A stretch of 64,000 nt of DNA from Amorphochlora amoebiformis (lineage: Eukaryota; Cercozoa; Chlorarachniophyceae): the NCBI GenBank assembly GCA_054601695.1, contig BAAHQB010000012.1, forward strand, positions 558,001 through 622,000, read 5' to 3'. The translations under genes and the position numbers were made by a program. The notes below the pieces were generated by a model. That model saw only the letters and a program-made list of their open reading frames with translations. It made no database searches and was not told where the DNA came from. Positions 28,788 through 45,975 of the stretch are shown here, piece after piece; the stretch's first letter is position 1, and the number at the start of each line of letters is the position of its first letter.

Positions 28788-29689
28788 ATGAGAGGACGGG
28801 TGTTGCGAGGCCCTCTGTTCAGGCCTTATCTCCATCGCCGGACCATTCGTCCATGTACATCAAATTTACATGGCCAGATTCTACACAGGCGACGTTCCGA
28901 AGACGCGAGAACCCCGAGTCCAGCTACCCACTCAGCGGCCCTTGAAGGATGTCCTCAGCAGATTGCAACATCAGATGGGCGATCAGAAGTGTATAAACAG
29001 TGCATCGCCCTGATCCAAGGACCGAACCGAATAGACTTAGAAAAACTGCGCAAAATCAAGGTCTCCTTGCCTGAAGCAAGACGGCTGCTTCGGAGGATGA
29101 CTACAATGAACACGATTTCTGGATTTTTCAACGTAGCCACCACCTGACATTCTCCCTGAGTCACCAACACCCATTCCATCCCTACATCTCTGCCGTTTCC
29201 TACCTATAACCCTCTATACACCCCACTACCCCACCAACCCTTACCCTGTTGTCACAAAGGTCTGGCAGATTCTTGGGTATCCGTACGACCGGAAACTTGC
29301 GCAAATAGCGTTGGAGAAAATCCTTGAGGTATTATTCTCGGGTTGGGAATTACCAAAAGGGTCTGTATTCGGGCAGTGTATTAGACCTAATACTGTAAAC
29401 TTCCCTGCGACCGGTCGTTTGAATATCTTTTTCAGGCTGGAAGGCCTTGGAATGCGGTGAAGATCGCCCTGAAGATGGCGGAGGTGGACAAGAGTAAGCT
29501 CCAAGAGTCGACGCTTGCGGCTCTCACGTTGCGGGTGCTTTTTACCACGGGCCACGAAAAAGAAGGGTAATGAGTGGGTTGGTTGGTGGTTGAGTATCCG
29601 GGAGGGTTTGAGGTCATGGACAGTGATTGTGTTTCAAGGATTGAAAACCCGCGTCAGGGCTTATTCACAAACACACATATACGTATATA

Positions 29690-29728
<39 letters not shown>

Positions 29729-30245
29729 TACAACATATATAAATATTATATAGAAGAGATTGAGGTAGGTTTCAGGAGTATAGTAGGGGTTAAGCGCTCT
29801 CTCGCTATGCTTAGTTATTAAGGTTTCAAGTTAAGTATGCATATCTACAAACGTCACTATATGTTGATATCTTGGACAATATAGGTTCCAACTAGTAACG
29901 TACCTGAAGAAAACCAGCGGATTAAAGTACGGCGAAGTTTACGAGGTCACGTATGTGTGATGTATTTGGTGTATGTAGTATGTGTTTGTGTAATTTTGTA
30001 CAGACAGAAAGGGTATGACATTCATACAATGTAATATACATATGTATCATATACGTACATTCATATCTATGTTGCGAACTATTTTTATGCACATATTATA
30101 TATATACTGTAGGAGTTGATGTTTTACTACACAAGGAATAAAAAGATAGATGAAGCGACTGCGCTTTTTGAGCAAGTGAACGCCAACCTGGATGTAATAT
30201 AAATCAACATTATATACATATACATACATGTATATGTATATATAT

Positions 30246-30299
<54 letters not shown>

Positions 30300-30371
30300 A
30301 TATAAATATATATAAAAACAAATATGTACATATGTTAAATACATAAGTACATTTACTACATATTATATCCC

Positions 30372-30403
<32 letters not shown>

Positions 30404-30595
30404 ATATGTATATATTTCTTCACACATGTATATGTATATATGTAAATTATATATTGGTGCATGTGTATACAGTTTTACATACATATACTTTTATATAATA
30501 TATATGTACGTATTTTTATGTTAAATTATCCTTGAATATACATATATGCAAAAAAATGTTTATGTATACACAAAACATATAAATATATATATAAT

Positions 30596-30639
<44 letters not shown>

Positions 30640-31499
30640 CACATATATACATACATTCATGAATAATATATATATTTATATATGTGTATAATATGTAAAC
30701 ATATCTACATGTATATATTACATATATACACATATATAAATATATATATATATATCTATATGTATGTATGTATATATATATGCACATAGAAACTGATACA
30801 TATACATATATATATATATATATGTGTATGTATATATATAAATCTTTCATTCATTTGGAACGATGTATACATAGATTGCATGCTAATATATTGTGTACAT
30901 ATGTACATATTATATGTATATGTATGTACACATATATATATTTATATACATATATATATATTATGTATATGAATCTTTCATTCATTTGGAACGATGCATA
31001 CATAAATTCCATGCTAATATATTGTGTACATATGTACATATTATATATATATATATATATATATATTTTATATATATAATATTAATGTATATATATATAC
31101 TAAGATACATATACATATACAACTATGTATATATTTCTATTTATATCTTCATACACATACACGCTCCATATGTACATGTATCAGTAATTATGTATAGGTA
31201 GATATAAATGTATACATATCAATATACATCATATTGTATTATACATACATATTGTAAATATATATATATATATATATATGTAAATATATATATATATATA
31301 TATACATGTAAAATATAATATTATATATATATATATATGTACATATAAAGGCATGTATTTATATACGCAGATATATAAATGTATATGTGTTTTCATATAC
31401 CTGTATACAGGAATGTATAATATTATTACAGATTAAGGTCACAGACAGATTCTATATCGCCTTTCTAACCATGATCAGCAATCAAAGAGAGTAATATAG

Positions 31500-31568
<69 letters not shown>

Positions 31569-31660
31569 TTCATATGAATACACATACATATGTGTATCCA
31601 TCTATATTAGAATTATATATGTTTATGTTTACATTTAAATATTGTTAATATGTATATAAC

Positions 31661-31694
<34 letters not shown>

Positions 31695-31886
31695 TGTATT
31701 TAAGTACACCTGAATGCAATTTAAACGAAGTCACGACGAATACAAACCCCTACCCCTCGAGAGACGAATAAATAGGCAGATATTTAGATGGAGGTATGAG
31801 GACTGCATGTCCAGTGCGTGAGTCCTTCCTATTACGTGAATGTATTTTAAAATATCATTTTAGAAAATATGCATATACATATATAT

Positions 31887-31978
<92 letters not shown>

Positions 31979-32094
31979 TGTATATTTGTACATAATGTGG
32001 GCATATTCTCGTACACTTATAAATTTATGTTTACATGTATAAATATATTTCTATATATGTATATATGCATATATATATATATATGTATATATGC

Positions 32095-32125
<31 letters not shown>

Positions 32126-32258
32126 ATATGTATATATATATATATTATATAACATGTATACATATACAGAAAAGTATTTACTTCCAAGTTCATGAAGAAT
32201 GCCTTGATCAGAATGAGGGTCAGTGTACACGTGTAAAATGTATGTAATATGTACATGC

Positions 32259-32325
<67 letters not shown>

Positions 32326-32601
32326 TATATATATATAGTAAACTCATTATATATTCGTGCATATATGTAATATATATATATGTATATCTTTATATACATA
32401 TTATACATATATATATATGTATATAAATGTATATATATATAATATATATATATATATTATATATATATATATATATACATATACATACATATTATGTATG
32501 CATAACCCTAGGTATGTATGTTTTTTTATGTTTATGTGAGATATTCTACAAAAGTATAAACACTCACACACATATTTTTAAATACATACACATATGTGTA
32601 A

Positions 32602-32644
<43 letters not shown>

Positions 32645-32716
32645 ATATATATGTATATGGAAGAATACATGTATGTACATAAAAATGCATGTATTAGTTA
32701 CATATCTACACGCACA

Positions 32717-32770
<54 letters not shown>

Positions 32771-32810
32771 CATGTAAACACATACATAAATACATACATA
32801 TATATTATAC

Positions 32811-32841
<31 letters not shown>

Positions 32842-33297
32842 ATATATATTATATATATATATATACATATATTTACGATATAGAGAAATTATCAACTGTA
32901 AATACAAATATAGATATGTGTTAGATGTATCTACAACACTTATATTTTTGTATGTATGTATATCTCGTCTCTCGTATGGCACTTTTTACATACTTGTAGT
33001 GATATATTCCACACAGTTTGTTTTAGTTCTATACCAAGCATCCAATCTTAAGGGTTGGAGAACCACCCTCACCATCATGCTTTTCACTATCCCTAGCCCT
33101 ACTTAACCCTACCCTAATCCTACCGTTGCAGTTTCGGGGTCTTAAACCACACATCACTGGGCTTGTGTGCGTCATGAAACTCTGGATCAATTTGGGTATA
33201 CATGTTAAACATACATGCATAAATGCGTAATAGAGAAATAATAATACGCAAAAGTGAATGGATATTTAAGTATGGTATATATATATATTGTATATTG

Positions 33298-33380
<83 letters not shown>

Positions 33381-33497
33381 GAATATTTATATTTTTATAC
33401 ATGTATATATATATATATATGTTATATTTCTATATATATATATATATAAATATATAGAACATATACATATACATACATGTATATAAACATATATATA

Positions 33498-33536
<39 letters not shown>

Positions 33537-33634
33537 AATATCTATATATGTAAATGTAGATTTATGTAAATATGTATATATCTAAATGTAGATTTTACGT
33601 ATATTATATATATATATATATGTATAGATATAAC

Positions 33635-33665
<31 letters not shown>

Positions 33666-34040
33666 ATATATATTTGTGTATAATATATGTACATGACAGG
33701 TATGTGTATAACTTATGCATACGTACATGCATTTATACGTAGTATACACATATATATGCATATATATATATATATTTAATACATATATATATATATATGA
33801 TATTTATGTATGTATGTATACATATATATATATATATATATATATTAATATATGTATACATTTAATATTTTCATATATATATATTATATAAACATTACAT
33901 ATATATATATATATAAATAAATAATATAATATTTATATATATATATAGCTATAAAATTTGCGTATTACACTTTGACAACAAATGATGTGTATGTAAAAAC
34001 GCTTACATGCATTTGTGAATATATATATTTATATATATAT

Positions 34041-34076
<36 letters not shown>

Positions 34077-34691
34077 AAATAATACTCATACATACCCATA
34101 TGTGCATGCAAACATATACACTTTAGACACATATAATACATATACATATATATATATGCACATAGAATATATATATATATATATTATATGTATATAATAA
34201 TTATGTATAAATGAATTTCTACACGTTATAATATCTTTCATCTTTCTCTACGGTTTCGAACCTATTATTCTTCAGGGAGTATACACGAAGCACTTAAATA
34301 CTGCGAATGTTTTGAAATCCTTCAACATCCGACCGCGTTCTCGCATTTGTTCGCCGGTCTTCGAGCTCACACGAAAAAGAGGCCTTTCACTATTTTTGGT
34401 AGAAATATGATGCTTGTACATGACTTTTGTTACGAACATGACGTATAGTACATGTTATTATGTACATATTATTCTACATGTGTACTTGTATACATCTGCA
34501 TTAATGTGTAATGTGTATGCGTGTTATATACCGCCAATAATGAACTCTTCCTCTTGTAATTGTGTACATGTGTGTTTGTGTGCAATACAAAAATGTACCC
34601 CTAAATATATGTGTATACATATTTGTATATATATATATATACATATATATATTTATAGGCATCTCTATGTACATATACATATATATAAACA

Positions 34692-34727
<36 letters not shown>

Positions 34728-34825
34728 ATGTACATGTATGTGTGAATGTCCATAGTATTTTAATCTCAGCTTACGTTTCTGCAGATGAACTTCTTATCCG
34801 TATTATATACATACACATATATATA

Positions 34826-34858
<33 letters not shown>

Positions 34859-35264
34859 TACATATGTATATATATACATATTTATTATGTAAATATTGTA
34901 TATTAAGATTATATTGGTATTTAACGCATAGAAATATACATATATTATCAGAGTATACAGTTAGTAAAACCTTTTCCTTACACAGAGAAAGTTCGAATCC
35001 GTCGTAATTTGTTTAAGTTCTGGTTGGCCATCAAGCAACTGGGGTGTTACATACTATATATATGTATGTACATACATAAGAGTATGAATATACAATAATA
35101 TGTATTTAGATATACATGTAACATATCTCCATGAGCATAAGTAATTCCATAAGTAATTTCCATACACGCATGTATGTATATATATATATATATATATATT
35201 CATATATATATGTACGCATACAAATATCTATATATACATATATACCTATATATATATTATATAC

Positions 35265-35299
<35 letters not shown>

Positions 35300-35324
35300 G
35301 TATGTTATGTATAAGTATATTTAC

Positions 35325-35370
<46 letters not shown>

Positions 35371-35424
35371 AATATATGTGCACATATAGGGGTGTTATAC
35401 TTAAGTATATTTACATGTATATAT

Positions 35425-35455
<31 letters not shown>

Positions 35456-35913
35456 AGGAATATATGTGCACATATAGGGGAAGAGACAATGTTCCTAGTG
35501 AAGTGTATGAGTGTATGAACGATTGGGTTTACCTCATCTTTCATCTGGGGGAAAAGGAGATGGCAAAGAAGGTCGAACCTTGATGCGTACATGCACAGAT
35601 ACATACATAAATATATATATATTAATAATATATATATATATATATATACATATATATACATGTATGTATGTATATATATATATATATACTCACGTCTACA
35701 GATAGATGTATATACTTATATAGGGTTATGTATGATATATATTTATATATGTATGTACAAATATATAGTATGCATGTATACATATCCCACATATTTAACC
35801 TAAAATACACACATATATTATATACCTATACATATATATGATAACATAAACATATGACATATATATACATATAAATATATAGACACACACATGTATATAC
35901 ACATATATTTACG

Positions 35914-35952
<39 letters not shown>

Positions 35953-36802
35953 GTTTGTATCATTTATATCCCATTGCCACTCGTTGTCCCAAGTATATAT
36001 GTAGTGGTCTAATATACATATAATATATATATATATATATTGTTTGTACCTTAGAATTATATACATATATATATATATATATATATACATTCATTTGAAT
36101 CGATACGTATAATGTTTAATCTTCGATATTTCAGGCATTCTCATGGGCGTCCCAAAATGGTACGACAGATTTTCATGGCTCCGAATTTATAATTATTGTA
36201 TTTTTATTTCGGTTTGTCGCTGAGTTGAATTAATTCCTCGCCCTACTTTGCACTCAACCCTACCCTCTCCCAACATTCTTACCTCCTTTTTCTCTCCCTG
36301 CTCCGTTCCTCCTGCTCACTCCGTTTCTGCTCCCTCTCGTACCTCTTCACCTTGATTGTGCCGGTTGATGTAAGTTAGAGCTACGTTGTGAGAATACATC
36401 CAGGGTGGGCTCGGTTTATAAATAAGTTCTATTCTTGCGTTGGGCTTAGGATAAAGATGGATATATATTTATATGTATTGTGAATACAATATATATGTAT
36501 CTATGTGTGTTATACTTATATATATATATGTATATAATACTTATATATATATATATATATATATAGAGTATATAATATACATATATACACACACATATAT
36601 GTATACATAAATAAATAAATATATATATATATATATATATACATATTATATACATGCATATGTACGTCAAACATATACACGTATGCACATAAATATGTCT
36701 TAGTCTCTGACGTTGAGGCGTTGAGGCTGATTTTATCCCATGGATTTCCGGTATTCACAGATATTAAAAGTAGATGTAGTATATTGTATATATGCAAATA
36801 TA

Positions 36803-36841
<39 letters not shown>

Positions 36842-37009
36842 CTACAAATGTATATATTTCTGAAATTGTATTTGTATATTGCAGGGGCTTTCATATTGCA
36901 CAACACATATACATATATATACGTTTCGGTAGATATACATATATATATATATATATAATTATGTACATAATGTACATATATATATTTATATATATAATGA
37001 TGTACATAA

Positions 37010-37050
<41 letters not shown>

Positions 37051-37219
37051 TTACGTTTATGTTTACATATTTTAATATTTACAACATATATATATATATA
37101 TTATATATTATATATAAATATTATGTATATATATATATATATATTCTCTACAGATGTTGTAAATTATGCATGTTATGTGAGATATAATATATATATATAT
37201 ATGTATATACATGTATATA

Positions 37220-37262
<43 letters not shown>

Positions 37263-37348
37263 CATGTATATATATATATTATATATTTATATATATATAA
37301 AAACATATATATATATATATATATATAATGTACATACATATAATATAT

Positions 37349-37383
<35 letters not shown>

Positions 37384-37476
37384 ATATTATACAATATGTG
37401 CATGTTTATATGTACATATACATACATATATATATATATGTGTATATATACATATATATATATATATACGTGTGTA

Positions 37477-37532
<56 letters not shown>

Positions 37533-37668
37533 TTATGTGTTTGTATTACATATTACACACATAATAGATGCATACGTACATATATGTACAAATTTTTGCA
37601 TATTTACACAAGTGCACAAATACACAAAAACAAACACGCATACATGTATGTATATATATATATATTGC

Positions 37669-37701
<33 letters not shown>

Positions 37702-38087
37702 ATGTAAATGCATATACATATAGATACCTTCCCACTCTAAAACAAGAGCCGCCTTAAACCGGTACCTGGAAGAATGCAGGTGAACTTAAAATAGGGTTAA
37801 TCTCTAGGACTTGGCTGTTAGGGTAGGGTTAAGACAAGGATTAAGTTTAGATATACATGGCGGTATGTATACATCATGTACGAAATATTTTCAATGTATT
37901 GTTATATATATTTATGTCTAAATATACATATATATATGTGTATATATATATATGTATATATATGTCATATATATATATGTAATATTTATTTTTACATATA
38001 TATATATGTGCATATATATATATATATATATATAATGTATGCATGTGCCTTTAGAATGCAATTATAAATAATACAGACGAATGTAAC

Positions 38088-38129
<42 letters not shown>

Positions 38130-38142
38130 GTATAACATATAC

Positions 38143-38179
<37 letters not shown>

Positions 38180-38419
38180 AATATTTATTTAGATATAATA
38201 CTTATGTAAAAAAATAACCGTAAGCGCGCACGAAAAGCATATAAGTGACACAGCGCAGTGTGACATCAATAATCTGGCCCTAATCGGCCTCCTACCCCCA
38301 ATCCCATCCCTAACTGTAACTGAGGCTAAACTGAACCAAAAATAACCTATAGGATCTCAACACTCGCCAGTATTTACATTCATGTTAAAGAGACTTCCAT
38401 GAAGGGTTTATATATATTT

Positions 38420-38456
<37 letters not shown>

Positions 38457-38636
38457 TATATATACATATATATATATTTATATATCATAATATGTCTATA
38501 TACTATATTACATTCTATATGAGTACATGTAAATATTTTTATTATATACATGAATTTATATGTAATATAATTGATATTTTCACATGTTTATACATTATAT
38601 ATGCGTACATATAAACATACACGCATATATATCTAC

Positions 38637-38686
<50 letters not shown>

Positions 38687-39031
38687 TACTTGTATCCACA
38701 CAGTTTATAAATTAAATATACGTATTCTATGTACACATTATCTGTATGTATATAAATATGTATATAATGTATATGAAATTATCGTATGCAGGTAACGCCA
38801 GTTCTACAAGATATACTAAATCGAACACGACCGAAGAGGTATACATGCATAAAACACACACACATATATATATATATATGTATAATTTGTACACATACAT
38901 ATAAATATGTAATTATATAATATATATATATATGTATGTATATAGACAATATATATAAAAAATGTTAAAATATTTAGGTATATGTAATATATACATAATA
39001 TATACATATGTGTATTATATATATTATATAC

Positions 39032-39078
<47 letters not shown>

Positions 39079-39540
39079 GTGTGTGTATATAGTAATGATT
39101 GTAGCTTATTTTATGTGAATATACATGCATGGACTTGTAAACATTCAAAATTATAACATAGAAATATCAAACACGCTTGAAACAAAGCAACACACACCAT
39201 GAAATGCCACCTACAGAGTTTAGATCTCAGGGAGGCCGATGTGGACCAGAACTCGAACAGTATAGATTGGAAGGTGACGAAATAGGGTGAGGAAAGAAAG
39301 GGATGGGACAAGAGAGAAGGGAAGAGGGTCGGGCCTCGGTAGGGAGTTTTATAAAATGTATGGTTGTAGATATTTATATAGTGTGTATCTTGAATATATG
39401 TCATATGTCTCCATATGTATACAATGTATATATATATATATATGTATATTATATATATATTTTTATATATGTATATATATTATATACATATATATATGTA
39501 TATATATAAGTATATATATGTTTGTACTTTGTAGTCATTT

Positions 39541-39584
<44 letters not shown>

Positions 39585-39701
39585 AGTATATATATGTTTA
39601 TACTTTGTAGTCATTTTTAAAAATATATACTTACAAACACACAAATATGTATCTCTACATATGTATATATATATATATATACATACATATTATATAAATA
39701 T

Positions 39702-39750
<49 letters not shown>

Positions 39751-39822
39751 AAGAAACCATGGACTGAGAACGTTTTGACAACGGCTAAGGTATCTATATA
39801 TATATATACATAAATTAGTACA

Positions 39823-39864
<42 letters not shown>

Positions 39865-40343
39865 TATATATATCTATTTCTATATTATATATGTATATAT
39901 GTATATACATGTACATACATATTCTACATATATAGACATACATACATATATACGTATATACATTTCAGGTCACAAAGGCTGTTTTCGAGTCCCTTCCAGT
40001 CGATTCGCCATTGCGCGATAGTTTCTGCATGCAGGTATATATATGCACTAGATTAATATATATGTATATATATATATATATATATATTTACATATGTATA
40101 TATACATACACACATATATATATATATATACATATAATATATAAATATATATATATTTTGATATACATAAATATGTATAATATGTACACATATGTAATTA
40201 TAGTATACCACTGGTTGTCCATAGTTTGTTTGGTTGATTAAATGTATACTATTTGATAAGTACGTACATGTTGGGTGTATATACCATTATGTACAATAAG
40301 CAATCTTTAAGTATGTAATGCATATGTATTTTACACATGTATG

Positions 40344-40407
<64 letters not shown>

Positions 40408-40571
40408 ATACATACACATACATAGTATATTTATGTGTGTATGTATACACATGTCCATGTTATATATGTATATATAATATATTTATATATACATTATATA
40501 TATAGGGGTATTTGTATTTTTGTATATAATATATATATATCGTTTTATAGTATTAGTACATATTATGTACG

Positions 40572-40603
<32 letters not shown>

Positions 40604-40892
40604 GTATATATTTATGTGAATTCATGTCTACCTCAGCTACTCCAAATGTCAATATACGCAATATTGGACGAGAAGGTGAGTATATATATATATATATATA
40701 TATATTATTATATATGTATATTTGTAATAACGTATATAAATATATATGCATACAAAGTTATATTTGTATTTATATATATATACATATGTATGACGAATAT
40801 GGATATATATCTGTGTCTACAGATATCATATGTATACATAATCAATACACACACACACACATATATATATATATAATATACATATATATAGG

Positions 40893-40926
<34 letters not shown>

Positions 40927-41313
40927 GTATACATTTATACGATGTCCGTCTATCTTTTCCCTCTCCCCATCTCTTTTTATGATTCCCACTCTGTCACATA
41001 CCCCCTCAGAAACAGATCCTAAACAATCGACTAGTATTGGACTACAACGCCAGCAAGAAGAATCCCAATATGCCTAAGCCGTATGATGGAGAAATAGAGT
41101 CAACTCCAGTGGATGTAAGAAACCAGAGGGTTTCGGTTACCTCGGGTTGCTAGTAGGGTTAAGTTGAGGAGTAACGATTGGATAGTAGTAGGATTGTGTT
41201 TGGGTTAGGGTTAGGGTAAGGGTTTGGGGTTAGATTAGTGTTTGGGAGATGTACATATATATATATATATATATTACATATATAAATGTATATATGTATA
41301 CAGAAGTTATGAA

Positions 41314-41350
<37 letters not shown>

Positions 41351-41387
41351 AATATGTATATATGCATATACATGTTCTTTATTATAC

Positions 41388-41428
<41 letters not shown>

Positions 41429-41450
41429 CGTGTAATATGAATATACAAAC

Positions 41451-41481
<31 letters not shown>

Positions 41482-41498
41482 TATATATATATATATAG

Positions 41499-41546
<48 letters not shown>

Positions 41547-41915
41547 TACATATGCCAAAAAATGCGCTTTAGACAGTTTTTGCTACAGATAACATATGAA
41601 TGCATTTGTACACACAGATCAATATATATATATATTATATAAATATTATATATATATATATGTACAAATATAGTTTATCGGGAGTATGATGTATCTAATG
41701 TACATGGCTGGATTCTCCGAAGCAGTGAGAGCTATACATTTCCACACAAGGCGTCTTGGGTGAATAGATAAAACAATATGTATTTATGGGTTAAATATAC
41801 ATTATTCCACCCACCAGCCTTACTGTCCAGCTACTGAACCCTAATCTAAATCCTAATGCTAACCCTGACTCTTAAATGTAATTTAAGTTTTAGCCGCTTC
41901 TTCTATCTCTTTCTC

Positions 41916-41956
<41 letters not shown>

Positions 41957-42968
41957 ATCTATCTCTTTCTCTGTCTATATATATATGTATATATATATAT
42001 ATATATGTATATATAATTATAGTCTTGCGCATCATAAAGAAATCGCACTTCCGGGAGCTCTCTGCGTTGAAGAGGTATACAATATCTGTGTATTTTCGAA
42101 AATAAATATTAAGTTTGTTTAAAATTTTGCATGTATATTCACATACATATATTCGTTTACATAGACATTGGATGTATATGACATTACATTTATATCTATA
42201 TGCATATAATATATATATATATATATAATAAATATATGTATATTTTATTTGTGTATAAACACATTTATGCATATGAAATACACAGTGTAGTATATATATA
42301 CATTGTTAGCGCAGTGGTATAGATGGCAGTCCAGAGTTCGATTCAAGTCCGTTTGGTTTATGTCAATGATGAAGGGAAATCTCAAGCAGTACATTCAGGA
42401 AATTACTAGGAATGTTCTAACTTCTCGCTCACACTGGATTTTTGGGAAAGTTCTGGAAGCGTGATGTCACGCCAGTGACGTCACGTTATGTCCCGGTATA
42501 TTTGGAAGCCCGGTACTACCCGGCACAACCCGGCACTACCCGGTACTACCAGCAAGGTAATCCCCGAGCAATCTCTGGGATCTCCAGCGATCTCCAGGTA
42601 TCTGTAGTATACGTACGGCTATACTTCAACACGCGATCGATATCTACTCTTCGAGCTGTGTCCCGTCATACTATTTATATTGCTGCTTTAACTATACATA
42701 TATATTTATACATTTCTGTATGTATCTATGTATAAAAATACCTGTAAAATTATATATATATATCTATAATATATATATATATATATTTATATATATGTAT
42801 ATATAATATTGTATGGATATATGCATATATGTGTATAAATATATGTACAAATGCAATACTATAAATACAACTGTTGAAGAGTGATTCTCTTTATACATCG
42901 TTCACCGTGAACTTGGTGAATTATTATGTCTACATACATATACATATTACATATACATGTATATATAT

Positions 42969-43001
<33 letters not shown>

Positions 43002-43100
43002 ACTATATATTGCATATATCTATGACGTTTATGTATAGGGAGAACAATCGTTCGTGAAAGGATACGAGACTTGGCTGATGGAGGTGTATAACGCAGGTGA

Positions 43101-43135
<35 letters not shown>

Positions 43136-43222
43136 TCATTTACTTATCTATATATTTATTTATTATATGTATATGTATACACACATATATATATAAATAT
43201 ATATATATATTTTTAAAATATC

Positions 43223-43274
<52 letters not shown>

Positions 43275-43490
43275 TATGTGAGTGTAAATGTACGTTTATG
43301 CATATGCATTTACCTGTTTTTGATTCATTTATATGTATGCATATGTCAATTATTTCTATTCTATTTCTATGTCGTATAAGTAGAAGCGGGTTACAAATGA
43401 ACAGTATGGATACACGTATATGTATATGTATGCGTGTATGTGTAATACATCTATATATATATATGTGTGTGTATATATATATATACATAT

Positions 43491-43540
<50 letters not shown>

Positions 43541-43737
43541 AGGCATATAAATATTAGATGTATATATTACGACACATACGTATGTATATATATATATGTC
43601 CAAATGTAATATAACTGTGAGATGGTATAGTTCTCATGTATATTTTTATAGGTATCTCAAACAGCGAGAAAAAGCTCTGCCAATACGCGTTTGCCTGGTA
43701 ATATGTGCGTTTATCATGTATATATTATATAACACGC

Positions 43738-43768
<31 letters not shown>

Positions 43769-44019
43769 GATATGTACATGTGTATTTATATATATATAAT
43801 TATATATATACACATATATATATATAATAATAATTATATATATAATATAATATGTGTTTACTATTTATTTATATACATTCGAGCAAATTATGACATACAT
43901 GTGCATGATATAATATAATTCTAATCATATATATACATATATATATATATATATAATATATATATATATACATATGTATGTATATATATATATATACGTA
44001 TACATATAAATATATACCT

Positions 44020-44066
<47 letters not shown>

Positions 44067-44360
44067 CATATATATTTATTGGGCGGAGGTAAGGTAAAGA
44101 GAAATGAGGGATATAGGCGAAAGAGCGGATGATCGAGTCATGTATATCATGTTTATTCTCATATATATATATATATATATCATATACATATATATATATA
44201 TATGTATAATATATATATATATACATATATATACATATATATAATATATATATATATATATAAATACATAGATATCAACATAAACTCAAATACGTACCTG
44301 TATATGTATGTACATATACATATTATATACATATATATATATATATGTAATATATATGTA

Positions 44361-44422
<62 letters not shown>

Positions 44423-44520
44423 ACGGTATATGTAACTAGCTCGGAACTTGTTACGGATATGTATATAATATATACATATATACACACATATATATATATA
44501 TATATATAATACACACATAT

Positions 44521-44568
<48 letters not shown>

Positions 44569-45944
44569 ACGGTATATGTAACTAGCTCGGAACTTGTTAC
44601 GGTATGTGTAGCTAGCGCGGAACCTACAGCTAGTTAGCTATGAGGAGTTAGACTGTCGTTAGACTACGGTTAGATAGAGCGCGACCTGTAGGCCAAAAAG
44701 GGTTCGGAACCCAAGCAGCCCTGAAACCGACGGAACCTATGGGTTCCGGAGGAAGGTAGGAAGAAAAGGAAGTATCCGACCACCTCACATAAATTTATCC
44801 ATAATCATTCGTCATAATCCAAACGGAAAACAGTCAATCGGACAACTATGCCACTGTGTTACCAGATCATTGCCTACTAGCATCTTACCGGCCTACCGGA
44901 CCGCTGCTCTAACGTTACATATATATATATATATGTGAATATATGTATATATATATATATACATATATATTTATATATATATATATATATATACACATAC
45001 ATATATATATATATATAGATATGTATGTATATTACACATACATAGGTCGCGCGCATCCTACAACCTCTTCGACGAGGAGCTGGCCTTCCGGGCGATGATG
45101 AACAACAAAGACCTCAAGCATCGAGAGTTCGTGGCCGTTGTGAGAGGCTTGCCAGACCGTGTCTCGGCTTGGGACATCTTTTGGAAATTTCAAGGGGTAG
45201 GAGAGATAGGGAGAGGGATATAGAGAGCAAGAGGGAGAGATCATGGAAACTCTAACCTATTCTTTGGGCTGACCTTAATCCTAAGCCTAATAATAGGGTT
45301 TGGAGGAGGTGAAGATGGTTTACGGATGCAAGGTGTAGTTTTTGAATATTATTTCGCTTGGGAGGGGTTTGGTTTGGATCTACGGTGGTCCACATAGTTT
45401 GACAAATGTATGTATATAGATGCATATATTATGTATTGGAGAGATTAAAATGTGCACGCTCATATAGTATCATATGCGTATGTATATAAATGCATCTGTA
45501 TATATTATGAGACGATGATGATGTAATATATGTATGTATGTATATGTACATATATACATGTACATATATGTATACAAATATGTATATGTATGTATGTATA
45601 TGTATGTACATACATGTATACAAATACATACACATACATACATACACATGTATATATAATCAATACATACGAATACACACACACACATATATATATATGT
45701 ATAAATATATGTGTATGTACACACATGTGTGTGTGTGTGGATATAAATATAGTGTACATTCACAGGAGAGAATGGCAGTGCTTACCTTTAAGACTTCGGA
45801 AGATGTGGACAAAGCAGTGTCCATGTCAGGTAGTACAATCAGCTGCATCAGGACTAATAAGAAGCCTAAAATTACGGTATGCATTAAGAATATTGATGCC
45901 TAACGTTTACATTATTATTATATGTATATGTCATATAAGAATAT

Positions 45945-45975
<31 letters not shown>

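Noticed and set aside
36721-37707. 328-aa open frame rich in Tyr and Ile
   Set aside because: It is (TA)n microsatellite translated in an open frame and lies in PPR-gene introns; the same holds for the many other Tyr/Ile-rich frames on both strands.
41130-41245. Chromosome end (telomere)
   Set aside because: The TTAGGG tract is flanked on both sides by exons of one gene in frame, so it is internal.
42300-42350. tRNA gene
   Set aside because: A-box and B-box words are present but closely spaced, and I cannot fold an acceptor or anticodon stem; a SINE head explains it better.
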